From NCBI GenBank assembly GCA_041665305.1, contig JBAYJD010000055.1, forward strand, positions 1 to 18,226: a stretch of 18,226 bases of DNA, given 5' to 3'. The translations under genes and the position numbers were made by a program. The DNA is from YA12-FULL-51-18 sp041665305 (GTDB taxonomy: Bacteria > Elusimicrobiota > Elusimicrobia > Elusimicrobiales > UBA9959). The notes under the pieces were generated by a model, which was not told the DNA's origin, did not search any database, and was given only the letters and a program-made list of their open reading frames with translations. This document shows positions 1-7,161 of the stretch, one piece after another (positions within the stretch are counted from its first letter, which is position 1; each line of letters begins with the position of its first letter).

Positions 1-43
1 CTATGCTATCGCTTGAGACGGCGTAATCCGTTGCGGCGGCATT

Positions 44-61
44 TATAATTCGGTCAAGGAG
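44..61 (+). promoter_or_regulatory. -10 box and ribosome binding site of the first gene
   Basis: A consensus TATAAT sits at 44-49, and a strong Shine-Dalgarno AAGGAG sits at 56-61, nine bases before the ATG at 71. No good -35 hexamer lies 16-18 bases upstream of the -10; TTGAGA at 13-18 is too far away. The -10 is therefore a candidate only, while the ribosome binding site is convincing and fixes the start codon. Confidence 0.5.
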
Positions 62-70
62 AAAATAAAA

Positions 71-601
71 ATGAACAAAGTATTATCGATAGTGGTAACC
101 TCAATGCTGGCGATGGGCGCGGCGTCGGCCTACGCGGATGAGACATGCACGGACAGCGCCGTAAAGGCGATTGAAGCGGCTGGTGAAAATCTTCACTCTA
201 ACCAGTATGAGCCGACGGCCACCACCGCAAAAAGCATTATCGCGATAGCCGACAGCTGCGAGTCCTCCGCCGTGCGGGTGGCGGCGGCCAAGAAACTCGC
301 AAAGGCGCTCTCCTCTGGGACGGAACCCACTTCGACCGTGGCTGTGGAAATGAAAAGACTATGCGGCTCCGACGCCGGCTGCGCGGTAGAGGCTATCGAG
401 TCCCTGAAGAACGGCATACACTCCAACCAGACCGAGCCGACTATAACGGCGGCGCATGCTATAGTTGAAATAGTAAAGCGGGCACCCACTCAAACCGTGA
501 AACAGAAAGCGATCGAAGCTCTTAGCATGGGTTTAGGCTCTGGGACCTCCCCGGGCAGCGAGATCAGCGAAGCCATAGCCGAAGTGGGCAAATGCGAATA
601 A
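71..601 (+). CDS. secreted two-repeat protein of unknown function (HSNQ-EPT repeats)
   Basis: I do not recognise this family. The 176-residue product begins with a clear Sec signal peptide: Lys at residue 3, a hydrophobic core, and an AYA cleavage motif ending near residue 22. The mature part is almost entirely two tandem copies of a helical unit of about 70 residues, roughly 30-98 and 105-175. Each copy starts with AV(K/E)AIE, carries HSNQ-x-EPT near its first third and a GSGT/SSGT-EPT/SPG turn near its end, and closes with a Cys. The composition (Ala-rich, amphipathic helices) suggests a HEAT-like or other alpha-solenoid fold, but this is inference. Cys residues at about 26, 63, 98, 104 and 175 could form disulfides in the periplasm. 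The start is set by the ribosome binding site at 56-61. The gene stands alone and ends at a terminator, so context gives no function. Confidence 0.85.
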   Translation: MNKVLSIVVTSMLAMGAASAYADETCTDSAVKAIEAAGENLHSNQYEPTATTAKSIIAIADSCESSAVRVAAAKKLAKALSSGTEPTSTVAVEMKRLCGSDAGCAVEAIESLKNGIHSNQTEPTITAAHAIVEIVKRAPTQTVKQKAIEALSMGLGSGTSPGSEISEAIAEVGKCE

Positions 602-627
602 AATGCCGCCATGCGGCATTTTATTAC
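601..627 (+). terminator. intrinsic terminator of the two-repeat protein gene
   Basis: A perfect 9-bp stem (AAATGCCGC, 601-609, pairing with 613-621) closes a 3-base loop CAT and runs into a T-rich tail (TTTTATT). It begins at the last base of the stop codon, so the gene is monocistronic. Confidence 0.85.
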
Positions 628-629
628 AC

Positions 630-662
630 CCGGCACGGGGTTTTTGCTCAGGCCCGTGCCGG
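630..662. other. 10-bp inverted repeat between convergent genes
   Basis: CCGGCACGGG (630-639) pairs perfectly with CCCGTGCCGG (653-662) around a 13-base loop. It lies between the convergent genes ending at 601 and 721. Neither strand has a U-run directly after the stem, so it is not a textbook terminator. It may still help end transcription of the minus-strand adenosyltransferase gene. Confidence 0.5.
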
Positions 663-720
663 AGTCGGGAGAGGGGGCTTTTTCTCCTTCGGCCCGCTTT
701 TTACCGCAAGATAATGTGTG

Positions 721-1209
721 CTACTTGTCATCCGCCGCGGCCAGCAGGAACAGATGATCGGAGAGCCGGTTCAGATAAACCGCGGCGGCGGTGGAGTTTA
801 TTTCCCATAGGGCGGCTTCGCAGAGCCGCGCTTTCGCCCGGCACAGGTGCAGGAGCGCCTCGGTTTCGGTCCGGCCCGGCAGTATAAATTCCCGGAGCGG
901 CTTCGCACCGGCGGCAAGAAGTTCCATGCCGGCTTCGAGACGGCGGGTTTCTTTCTTAAGCTCCGTTTTAAAATCAAGGCCGGCCGCGTGGGCGGCGGCC
1001 TTTAAAAGCGTTCGCTGTGTTTTCAAAAGTTCCACGGCTTCTTTTTTGCCCGCCAGTTTAACCTTCGCCAGGCCGAGCAGCGCTCCCAGTTCGTCCAGCA
1101 GGCCAAGCGCCCTTATTCTGTGATCGGTCTTTTTAACCCTTTTTCCGGACGGCAGCCCGGTCAGGCCGTCATCGCCGCTTCCCAGCTCCGGTTTAAAATT
1201 TTCAGGCAT
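721..1209 (-). CDS. cob(I)alamin adenosyltransferase, PduO type
   Basis: The enzyme transfers the 5'-deoxyadenosyl group of ATP to cob(I)alamin, making adenosylcobalamin in the cytoplasm. The 162-residue product shows the family landmarks in order: a glycine-rich ATP motif GDDGLTGLPSGKRV-K (12-26), R31 and D39 in the RI-ALGLLDELGALLG segment, FILPG (108-112), the arginine helix HLCRAKAR (121-128), and the closing YLNRLSDHLF (145-154). Two features deviate. The residues before GDDG are LGS rather than the usual T-x-T, and the residue after the second helix arginine is Leu129 where an arginine is normal. The protein may thus be a divergent or weaker enzyme. No cobalamin riboswitch was seen upstream, and no Shine-Dalgarno is clear at the ATG. 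It is transcribed away from the NifU-type gene. Confidence 0.88.
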   Translation of the reverse strand: MPENFKPELGSGDDGLTGLPSGKRVKKTDHRIRALGLLDELGALLGLAKVKLAGKKEAVELLKTQRTLLKAAAHAAGLDFKTELKKETRRLEAGMELLAAGAKPLREFILPGRTETEALLHLCRAKARLCEAALWEINSTAAAVYLNRLSDHLFLLAAADDK

Positions 1210-1231
1210 TGAGAAGATTTTACAAACTTCG

Positions 1232-1240
1232 TGCTATAAT
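1232..1240 (+). promoter_or_regulatory. extended -10 promoter for the NifU/radical SAM run
   Basis: TGC-TATAAT at 1232-1240 is a perfect extended -10 element (TGn before TATAAT), which can act without a strong -35; none is seen at the right distance. A leader of about 85 bases follows. It holds a short inverted repeat, TCGTT at 1258-1262 against AACGA at 1265-1269, and a GACAA/TTGTC pair at 1285-1300. The likely transcript covers the six plus-strand genes up to the terminator near 7109. Confidence 0.6.
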
Positions 1241-1331
1241 TTATACAGAATAAAATATCGTTTTAACGACATTTTACCGTACCCGACAAGGGGGTTTGTC
1301 CCTCTCCGTGTCGGAGTTGAGGGAGAAATTT

Positions 1332-1556
1332 ATGAAAGATCAGGTGCAAAAAGTTATTGAAAAAATTAAGCCCATGCTGGCGGCTGACGGCGGATCCGTC
1401 GAACTGGCCGGGGTCGACGAAAAGACCGGCATCGTGACGGTAAGGCTTACCGGCGCCTGCGGCTGCTGTCCCCATGCGACCATGACGCTTAAAACCGTGG
1501 TTGAACGCATGATCAAGGAAGAGGTGCCGCAAGTGAAACAAGTGGTGGTCGGCTGA
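1332..1556 (+). CDS. NifU-type C-terminal domain Fe-S scaffold protein
   Basis: This 74-residue protein is a stand-alone NifU C-terminal (NfuA-like) domain, which carries and delivers iron-sulfur clusters. It shows the family signature: PMLAADGGSVEL (14-25), V-RLTGAC (37-43), then CGCCPHATMTLK with the cluster-binding CxxC as C43 and C46, and an extra Cys at 45. It ends in the usual EEVPQVKQVV. I chose the ATG at 1332 because GAGGGAG (1319-1325) lies six bases upstream and the remaining protein matches the domain exactly. An in-frame TTG at 1296 would add 12 poorly conserved residues. It is the first gene of a run that contains three Fe-S-dependent radical SAM enzymes, so a role in supplying their clusters is a reasonable inference. 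Confidence 0.92.
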   Translation: MKDQVQKVIEKIKPMLAADGGSVELAGVDEKTGIVTVRLTGACGCCPHATMTLKTVVERMIKEEVPQVKQVVVG

Positions 1557-1609
1557 CGGCGCAGCCGCAATTTCCGCGCTATGGATGGCCCGTCCGTTCT
1601 GGGCATGGT

Positions 1610-1634
1610 AAAAATTTTTGCCTCAAAAATTTTT
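1610..1634. repeat. two AAAAATTTTT palindromes at the start of the PHP gene
   Basis: AAAAATTTTT occurs at 1610-1619 and again at 1625-1634, separated by GCCTC. Each copy is self-complementary and the two can pair with each other. The proposed TTG start of the PHP gene (1618-1620) lies inside this structure. The second tract ends in TTTTT. Confidence 0.8.
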
Positions 1635-2445
1635 AATTAACCTTCATTCCCATTCCAGCCGGTCCGACGGCACGATGCCGCCCCGCGAACTGGCGGACGC
1701 CGTTTCCAGGGCCGGGATCGGCTATTTTTCGCTCACCGACCACGACATCTGCGACGGCTGGGAGGAGCTGGAGCCCCGCCTGAAAGAGCTGCGGATCCGG
1801 TACCTTTACGGCATAGAACTTAGCACCAGCCTCCACGACAACCTGCATATCCTCGGCTACGGCCTGAACCTGAAGGACCCGGTGTTCCTGGCCAGGCTGG
1901 AGGCCTTCCGCGCCCGGCGCCTGGAACGGATCAAAAAAATAATCGGTTTGCTGAAGGCTCAGGGGCTTGAAATTTCTTTCGAAGAGCTTAACACCGCGGC
2001 CGGCCGCTCCTACGGCCGGCCGCACATAGCGGATCTGATGCAAAGCAAGGGTTTCGTCAGGACGCGCCAGAAAGCCTTTGAAAAATATATCGCCTACGGC
2101 AAGCCCGCTTATTCCCCGCCCCTCGGCCCGAATATCGAGGAAGCCATAAAGACCGTCAAGGACGCCGGCGGCATAGCGGTGCTGGCGCACCCCGGGGTCG
2201 TCTACAAGATCCTTGAGCTGGCCAAATGGAAAGAGATGGGGCTGGACGGCATAGAGGCTTTTTACCCGGCGCACACGCAGGTCCTTACCCGTGAGTTCCT
2301 TGAGCTGGCTAAAACCCACGGGCTGCTGGTCACGGCCGGGACCGATTATCACGGCCCGGGTTCCGGCCGGGGCGAACTGTACGGCTTTGAGTTTTACGAA
2401 GAATTTTTCGGTCCGCTTAAGGAAATGTTCCTGGGAGGTTCCTGA
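1618..2445 (+). CDS. PHP-domain phosphoesterase (RNase AM / YciV-like)
   Basis: This is a metal-dependent PHP phosphoesterase of the TrpH/YciV group, members of which remove nucleotides from short RNA 5' ends or cleave nucleoside 3',5'-bisphosphates. About 275 residues is normal for that group. Metal-ligand motifs are all present: HSH (10-12), SDG (16-18), TDHD (40-43), GIE (65-67), H77, RPH (134-136), AHP (190-192) and TDYH (242-245). The start is uncertain. The reading frame opens at a TTG without a Shine-Dalgarno, inside an AT-rich repeat. An ATG at 1605 lies in another frame and would need a one-base skip in the A/T tract to join. The stop overlaps the next ATG by one base (TGATG), so translation is coupled to the phosphodiesterase gene. 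The substrate cannot be told from sequence. Confidence 0.88.
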   Translation: MPQKFLINLHSHSSRSDGTMPPRELADAVSRAGIGYFSLTDHDICDGWEELEPRLKELRIRYLYGIELSTSLHDNLHILGYGLNLKDPVFLARLEAFRARRLERIKKIIGLLKAQGLEISFEELNTAAGRSYGRPHIADLMQSKGFVRTRQKAFEKYIAYGKPAYSPPLGPNIEEAIKTVKDAGGIAVLAHPGVVYKILELAKWKEMGLDGIEAFYPAHTQVLTREFLELAKTHGLLVTAGTDYHGPGSGRGELYGFEFYEEFFGPLKEMFLGGS

Positions 2446-3179
2446 TGAAGATCATAGCGCATCGCGGCGCTTCAGGCTACGCGCCGGAGAACACGCTTTC
2501 CGCTTTTGAACTGGCCCTGAAAATGGGCTCCAAGGCCTTCGAATTCGATCTCCACCTGACCAGGGACGGCAAACTGGTCGTCCACCACGACTACGACCTT
2601 AAACGCACCGCCGGAAATCCCGCGAAGATAGCCGCCCTGAATTACGCCGCGCTGAAAAAAATAAATGTAGGCAACCAATTCGGCTTTCCCGTGGAGCGCG
2701 TTCCGCTGCTGGCGGAGGTCGTAGACCTCATCGGCCCCAAAGCCGAATGGATAAATTTCGAGCTTAAGAACGATAAGAATGTTTATCCGGGACTGGAAGC
2801 GGAGCTGCTGGAATTTATCCGCGCGCGTCCGGTGCTGCGGGAGAAGGCTTTGTTCTCAAGCTTTGATTACGGGACCCTGAAACGGCTGCGGGCTCTGGAT
2901 AAGGGGATAAAACTGGGCTATCTGGGCGCGCATCTCAGGAGCCTGCTGCTCCTGCCCGCCATCCTCCGCGCCAAAGCGGTGGGGGCGGTGAATTTCCATC
3001 TCCCCCTGCGGCTCGCTTTCAGGCTTAATGTCGCCCTGATCCGCAAGGCGGGGCTCAAGGTCTGCGTCTATACCGTAAACAAAAAAACCGACGCCCTGCG
3101 CCTGCAGAAAATGGGTGTCGACGGGATCTTTTCAAATTATCCCGATATTTTGCAATGTCCAAAGACTGTTACGAAATAG
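2445..3179 (+). CDS. glycerophosphodiester phosphodiesterase
   Basis: The enzyme hydrolyses glycerophosphodiesters (deacylated phospholipids) to glycerol-3-phosphate and an alcohol. The 244-residue product matches the single-domain cytoplasmic (UgpQ-like) form, with no signal peptide. The family motifs are in place: IAHRG (4-8), PENT (14-17), FEFDLHLTRDG (32-42) with the paired acidic residues E33 and D35, VVHHD (45-49), an FELK strand, SFDY, and a closing GVDGIFSNYPD that marks the end of the TIM barrel. GGGAGG at 2433-2438 gives a good ribosome binding site six bases before the ATG. The 3' end overlaps the following radical SAM gene by 25 bases, so it belongs to the same run. Its relation to the radical SAM enzymes is unclear and may simply be co-transcription. 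Confidence 0.93.
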   Translation: MKIIAHRGASGYAPENTLSAFELALKMGSKAFEFDLHLTRDGKLVVHHDYDLKRTAGNPAKIAALNYAALKKINVGNQFGFPVERVPLLAEVVDLIGPKAEWINFELKNDKNVYPGLEAELLEFIRARPVLREKALFSSFDYGTLKRLRALDKGIKLGYLGAHLRSLLLLPAILRAKAVGAVNFHLPLRLAFRLNVALIRKAGLKVCVYTVNKKTDALRLQKMGVDGIFSNYPDILQCPKTVTK

Positions 3180-4303
3180 TCCTTGATCATAACTGCGATC
3201 TGGCCTGCCGGTTCTGCTCGCAGGCCGGTTTCGATCCCGCGGCAAGAACGGGCCTGAAAGAGGCGGTCCGCCGGATCTGCGCAGCCAAAAAAGAAGGCTA
3301 TAAACGGCTCGGTTTCTCCGGCGGAGAGGCCCTGCTGCGTCCGGACCTGTTCCTGCTTACGGCCGCCGCCCGCAAAGCGGGTTTCAAGATCGTAAGGCTG
3401 CAAACCAACGGCATCAGGCTTTCCGATCCGGCCCTCTGCCGGGGCCTGGCGCAAACCGGGCTGACCGTTTGCAAATTCACCTTTCTGGGCGACACCGCCG
3501 CTATACATGACAGCCTGACCGGCACTGCGGGCTCTTTTAAAAAAAGCCTGCGCGGCCTCGGCCATATGCTGGCCCTGGAGCTCGCCGTCGGAGTCAACCT
3601 GCTGGCGACAAAGCGGAATTACAAACGGCTTGCACGGATCATGCGGTTCTTTATGGACCGTGGGGTGTCCGATTTTACGCTTATTTATCCGCTCTATGTC
3701 GGCAATATGCGCAAAAATTTCCGGACGCTGGGCGTCCCCATGCCGGAAGCCTCAAAACACATGGTCGAAGCCCTGGACCTGGGCCGGGCCGCCGGGCTCG
3801 GGCGGGGCGTAAAGGCCCTCAATATGCCTCCCTGCCTTCTTCCCGGACATGAGACCGAAGCGTCGGAACTTTACAAATTCAACACGGTGGTAGCCTCGCC
3901 GCCGGGCCCCGACCGGGACCTGGATTCCGACATCTCCAAGGCCAAAGAGCGCGGCAAGGTCTGCGCCGCCTGCCTGTTCAAAAGCCGCTGCCCGGGCGTG
4001 GACCATAATTATCTGGAGCTTTTCGGCTGGAAAGGATTCAGGCCGGTGAAAGAACCGCCTAAAACAAACGCCCCCGTCCCGGAGCCGGGCTATTTAAGCG
4101 GCCCTGAGAAATGCTTTCTTGAAGTTCTTAAAACCGGGAACGGTGCGCCCACCGCAAAAGTGCTCGCCCTCGCCGCCGACCTTCCGCTTTGCCATAACTG
4201 CCGGGACGGCTCCAGCGTGCTGGCCGCGGGAGAGGCGTTGATAAAAAAAGGCCGGGTCAAAAGAACTTTCAGGAACGGAAAGTATTTATGGTCGCTTGCA
4301 TAA
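3155..4303 (+). CDS. radical SAM enzyme with C-terminal cysteine module and possible winged-helix tail
   Basis: The radical SAM cluster motif CDLACRFC gives C14-x3-C18-x2-C21, followed by the SAM-binding GGE at 56-58, so the core is complete. After the barrel comes PPC followed by C270-x2-C273-x5-C279-PG, a Y a few residues on, and GFRPV. This is an auxiliary Fe-S module like those of peptide- or cofactor-modifying radical SAM proteins. The last 65 residues, starting near the GPEKCFLEVL segment, look like a small helical winged-helix-type domain with C-x2-C (CHNC), which could bind a partner or peptide; this is inference. The gene overlaps its upstream neighbour by 25 bases and the next radical SAM gene by 16 bases. 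It has no clear Shine-Dalgarno, so translation is probably coupled. The substrate is unknown. It resembles the minus-strand radical SAM enzyme at 11538-12431 in the cysteine module. Confidence 0.85.
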   Translation: MSKDCYEIVLDHNCDLACRFCSQAGFDPAARTGLKEAVRRICAAKKEGYKRLGFSGGEALLRPDLFLLTAAARKAGFKIVRLQTNGIRLSDPALCRGLAQTGLTVCKFTFLGDTAAIHDSLTGTAGSFKKSLRGLGHMLALELAVGVNLLATKRNYKRLARIMRFFMDRGVSDFTLIYPLYVGNMRKNFRTLGVPMPEASKHMVEALDLGRAAGLGRGVKALNMPPCLLPGHETEASELYKFNTVVASPPGPDRDLDSDISKAKERGKVCAACLFKSRCPGVDHNYLELFGWKGFRPVKEPPKTNAPVPEPGYLSGPEKCFLEVLKTGNGAPTAKVLALAADLPLCHNCRDGSSVLAAGEALIKKGRVKRTFRNGKYLWSLA

Positions 4304-5634
4304 GAACCGTCGCGGACAAGCTGGAAAAGGCCGGACTAAGGGTTTTGATAAATGCCGAAGACAACATCGTTGAGCTGTCGCTCCGGAGAACGGCGGACCC
4401 GCTAAAAGCCCGCAGAGTCCTGTACGGCGCGCTGAACGGATTGGAACCTTTTTTTACGGTTTATCTCAAAGGCGTCCCTTTTTGTTTTATGCCCGACGCC
4501 TGGGACCATGCGCTTTACCGCGCAAGGGCCGGAGCGGTTTACGCGCGCGTTGCGGCCTGCGCGGCCTGCCGTCTTAACGCCTTCTGCCCGGGCCTGGAAA
4601 AGAACGGCGTTTTTTACACGGACCTGCGCGGTGAACTTTCCCCCGTGCTGGCCGCGCCGGATGAACTGGTCATAGAACTGACCAAAAAGTGCAATCTGAA
4701 CTGCCGCGTCTGCTCCTCCGCGCGGCGCGGCGAGGAGCTGTCTTTCAGGGAACTTTGCGGCGTATTGCGCCAGGCAAAAAAGACGGGGGTAAGGAATATC
4801 CGTTTTACCGGCGGCGAACCGTTTTTAAGCAAAGAGCTGCTCCCCGCGCTTAAAGAGGCCAAAGAGCTGGGGTTTTACACTCTGGTGAACACCAACGCCG
4901 CGGCGGGCGGACAACGACTTCTGAAACAAGCCGCGTCCCTGATCGACAATCTCCTTGTTTCCATGCAGGGCCGCGATGAAAGAACGGAGAGCGAAGCCAC
5001 CCGCACTCCGGGGCTCTTTCATAAAAAACTCGACAATATCCGTTCGTTAAAAGCGGGAGGCATAAAGGTCCTGCGGCTGGGCACCGTCATTTCCAGCGAT
5101 CTTTTGGAGAATTTTTCCGCCTATTACAAGCTGGCCGGCAGGATCAAGGCCCGCATCTGGGAACTTTACAGGCCCATGACGGCCGGCGGCGCCGCCGGCA
5201 AGGAGGGGTTCCGCCCGGGACCCGAAGACCTTAAACGGCTGTCCAGGAGCCTCGCTTCGCTTAAAGCCGCTTCGCCGCGCGTTCTTATAGCCAACCCCGT
5301 CCCCTTGTGTCTGGTCCCCGCCGCTGAAAGAAAAAATTTTCTCGGGGCCGCTTTCGACGACGGACATACCCGGCTGGTTTACGACCCGCGCGGTTTTTTC
5401 AAGCCGAGCTATTACATAGACACGGAACTGGGCGCCTCCCTTAAGAAAGCCTGGGGCTCCCGATTCCTTAAAACCCTGGGCGGGTTCGATTACCTGCCCG
5501 GCCGCTGCGGGACCTGCCGCGACCTGCTTAAATGCCTGGGCGGCAGCCGCGCCCAGGCCGCCGCCTCCGGCGCGGGCTGTTTCGCGCCGGATCCGTGGAT
5601 GCCCAGGCAGAAACCGCCCGCCGACCGCGCTTAA
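4288..5634 (+). CDS. radical SAM/SPASM-like enzyme with an extra N-terminal cysteine module
   Basis: This 448-residue protein has an unusual order. First comes a 120-residue N-terminal region with VPFC (C66) and C91-x2-C94-x5-C100-PG, then Y110 and RGELSPV. A full radical SAM domain follows, with CNLNCRVC (C135-x3-C139-x2-C142) and TGGEP (174-178). It ends in a SPASM-like tail: PLC (C341) and C407-x2-C410-x5-C416, with a final Cys at 431. The N-terminal module copies the pattern that ends the preceding radical SAM protein (PPC, CxxCxxxxxCPG, Y, G-x-RPV). It therefore looks as if the tail of one radical SAM enzyme was fused in front of another. It would bind at least two auxiliary clusters besides the SAM cluster. 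It overlaps the upstream gene by 16 bases and is followed 36 bases later by the HxsB-like gene. Substrate unknown. Confidence 0.83.
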   Translation: MVACIRTVADKLEKAGLRVLINAEDNIVELSLRRTADPLKARRVLYGALNGLEPFFTVYLKGVPFCFMPDAWDHALYRARAGAVYARVAACAACRLNAFCPGLEKNGVFYTDLRGELSPVLAAPDELVIELTKKCNLNCRVCSSARRGEELSFRELCGVLRQAKKTGVRNIRFTGGEPFLSKELLPALKEAKELGFYTLVNTNAAAGGQRLLKQAASLIDNLLVSMQGRDERTESEATRTPGLFHKKLDNIRSLKAGGIKVLRLGTVISSDLLENFSAYYKLAGRIKARIWELYRPMTAGGAAGKEGFRPGPEDLKRLSRSLASLKAASPRVLIANPVPLCLVPAAERKNFLGAAFDDGHTRLVYDPRGFFKPSYYIDTELGASLKKAWGSRFLKTLGGFDYLPGRCGTCRDLLKCLGGSRAQAAASGAGCFAPDPWMPRQKPPADRA

Positions 5635-5670
5635 GGTCTCCGGGGTCCCGCGGCGAAAAGGATATTTTAT

Positions 5671-7107
5671 ATGGCGTTTAAAAAACCGGCGGAGATCACC
5701 GCGCCGCCGCAGATCTACTGGGCTAAGCTCGGCGGGGAGTACCTGCTCACCAACGACGCGGGAGAGCACGCGCGCCTGGCCCCGGCGCAGTTCCGGACCT
5801 TTTTAAGAACAGGCGCGCCGCCCCCGGAAAGTTCCGCGTTAAGCGCGCTCCGGGATACAGGTTTTATCAGGAGCAGGCTGGATTTTGACGATCAGACGGC
5901 CAAGCGGCGGCTCTCCAACGCATATCTGGACCGCGGGCCGGGGCTCCACATCCTGGTGCTAACGCTCCGCTGCAACCATAAATGCCTGTACTGCCAGGCG
6001 GGCGCGGCCGGCGCCGCGGCGTCCGGAACCGACATGAGACTCCGCTCCCTGCGTAAAAGCCTGGATTTCGCCCTCAGCGCGCCCGGCGGCGGGCTCACGA
6101 TAGAATTCCAGGGCGGCGAACCGCTTTTAAATTGGGCCGCGCTCCAAGAAGCGGTCCTTTACGGCGAAAGGAAAGCCCGCGCGGCGGCAAAAGAAATACG
6201 GTTCTCACTTGTATCCAACCTCAGCCTTATGACCGAAGAGAAAGCGGCCTTTCTTATCGCTCACAACATCGCGGTCTGCGCCTCGCTGGACGGGCCCGCC
6301 GGACTGCATAATAAGAACCGCGTATTTGCAGGAGGGGATTCGCACGCCCTGACGGTTAAATGGCTGAAATATTTCCAGGAAAAATACGGCAAAAATCCGG
6401 ACTGCGGGCCCGCCGCCCTCCTGACGGTCTCGCGCCATTCCCTCGGCCGGGAAAGGGAGATCGTGGACGAATATGCCCGGCTGGGACTTTCCTCCATTTT
6501 CATCAGGCCGCTGACGCCTATCGGCTTCGCGCGCCCGCTCTGGGACAGGCTGGGCTATACCGCAGCGGAATTTACGGATTTTTACCGGAAAAGCCTGGCG
6601 CGGATAATCGCGGTAAATAAAAAAGGGATCCTGTTGAAGGAGAAAACCGCGTACCTGCTGCTGAAAAAGGTCCTTGGATTCAAGGACAACAAATATGTCG
6701 ATCTGCGTTCCCCCTGCGGCGCCGGACTCGGCCAACTGGCCTACAATTTTAACGGCGACATCTACACCTGCGACGAGGCCCGGATGCTGGCCAGGGAGGG
6801 CGACGAGCTTTTCAGGATCGGCGGCGTTTTTAAGGACGATTACGCCCGCGTTATTTCTTCCGCCACCGTTAAAGCCTGCGCGGCCGCTTCCTGCCTGGAA
6901 TCGCAGCCCTCCTGCGCGCGCTGCGTCTGGAAACCTTATTGCGGCGTCTGTCCCGTTTACAACTACCGGACGCAGGAAAGTTTGTGGGGTTATCTGCCGG
7001 CCAATGAGCGCTGCCGGATCTTAAAAGGCGTTTTTGAGACCGTTTTCCACCTGCTTAAAAACAAAAAAAATGAAACGATCTTCCGGGCCTGGCTCGAAAA
7101 ACCGTAA
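5671..7107 (+). CDS. HxsB-like radical SAM/SPASM peptide maturase
   Basis: The product resembles HxsB, one of two radical SAM maturases of His-Xaa-Ser peptide systems, in length (478 residues) and in motif order. It has an N-terminal region with EYLLTNDAGEHARL (23-36), then LTLRCNHKCLYCQ (C101-x3-C105-x2-C108), IEFQGGEPLLNW (144-155), SLDGP-LHN-NR, SPCGAGL and GDIYTCDEARML. It ends with a SPASM region C415-x2-C418-x5-C424-x2-C427-x20-C448. The radical SAM assignment is certain. The HxsB subfamily rests on recalled motifs, and other SPASM peptide maturases are possible. No HxsA repeat peptide, HxsC or HxsD is visible in the window. AAGGA lies about ten bases before the ATG. It is the last gene of the plus-strand run and ends just before a terminator. 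Confidence 0.8.
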   Translation: MAFKKPAEITAPPQIYWAKLGGEYLLTNDAGEHARLAPAQFRTFLRTGAPPPESSALSALRDTGFIRSRLDFDDQTAKRRLSNAYLDRGPGLHILVLTLRCNHKCLYCQAGAAGAAASGTDMRLRSLRKSLDFALSAPGGGLTIEFQGGEPLLNWAALQEAVLYGERKARAAAKEIRFSLVSNLSLMTEEKAAFLIAHNIAVCASLDGPAGLHNKNRVFAGGDSHALTVKWLKYFQEKYGKNPDCGPAALLTVSRHSLGREREIVDEYARLGLSSIFIRPLTPIGFARPLWDRLGYTAAEFTDFYRKSLARIIAVNKKGILLKEKTAYLLLKKVLGFKDNKYVDLRSPCGAGLGQLAYNFNGDIYTCDEARMLAREGDELFRIGGVFKDDYARVISSATVKACAAASCLESQPSCARCVWKPYCGVCPVYNYRTQESLWGYLPANERCRILKGVFETVFHLLKNKKNETIFRAWLEKP

Positions 7108-7108
7108 A

Positions 7109-7147
7109 AAACGCCGCGGGATACGGGATCCGCGGCGTTTCTTTAAT
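7109..7147. terminator. bidirectional intrinsic terminator between convergent genes
   Basis: AAACGCCGCGG (7109-7119) pairs perfectly with CCGCGGCGTTT (7130-7140) around a 10-base loop. The plus strand continues TTTCTTTAATT, and the minus strand continues with a run of six T. It serves both the radical SAM run ending at 7107 and the carbamoyltransferase gene ending at 7162. Confidence 0.9.
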
Positions 7148-7161
7148 TCATACCTGAGAGT

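Noticed and set aside
1210..1331. Cobalamin riboswitch between the adenosyltransferase and NifU-type genes
   Set aside because: The interval is too short and lacks the conserved B12-box and core helices.
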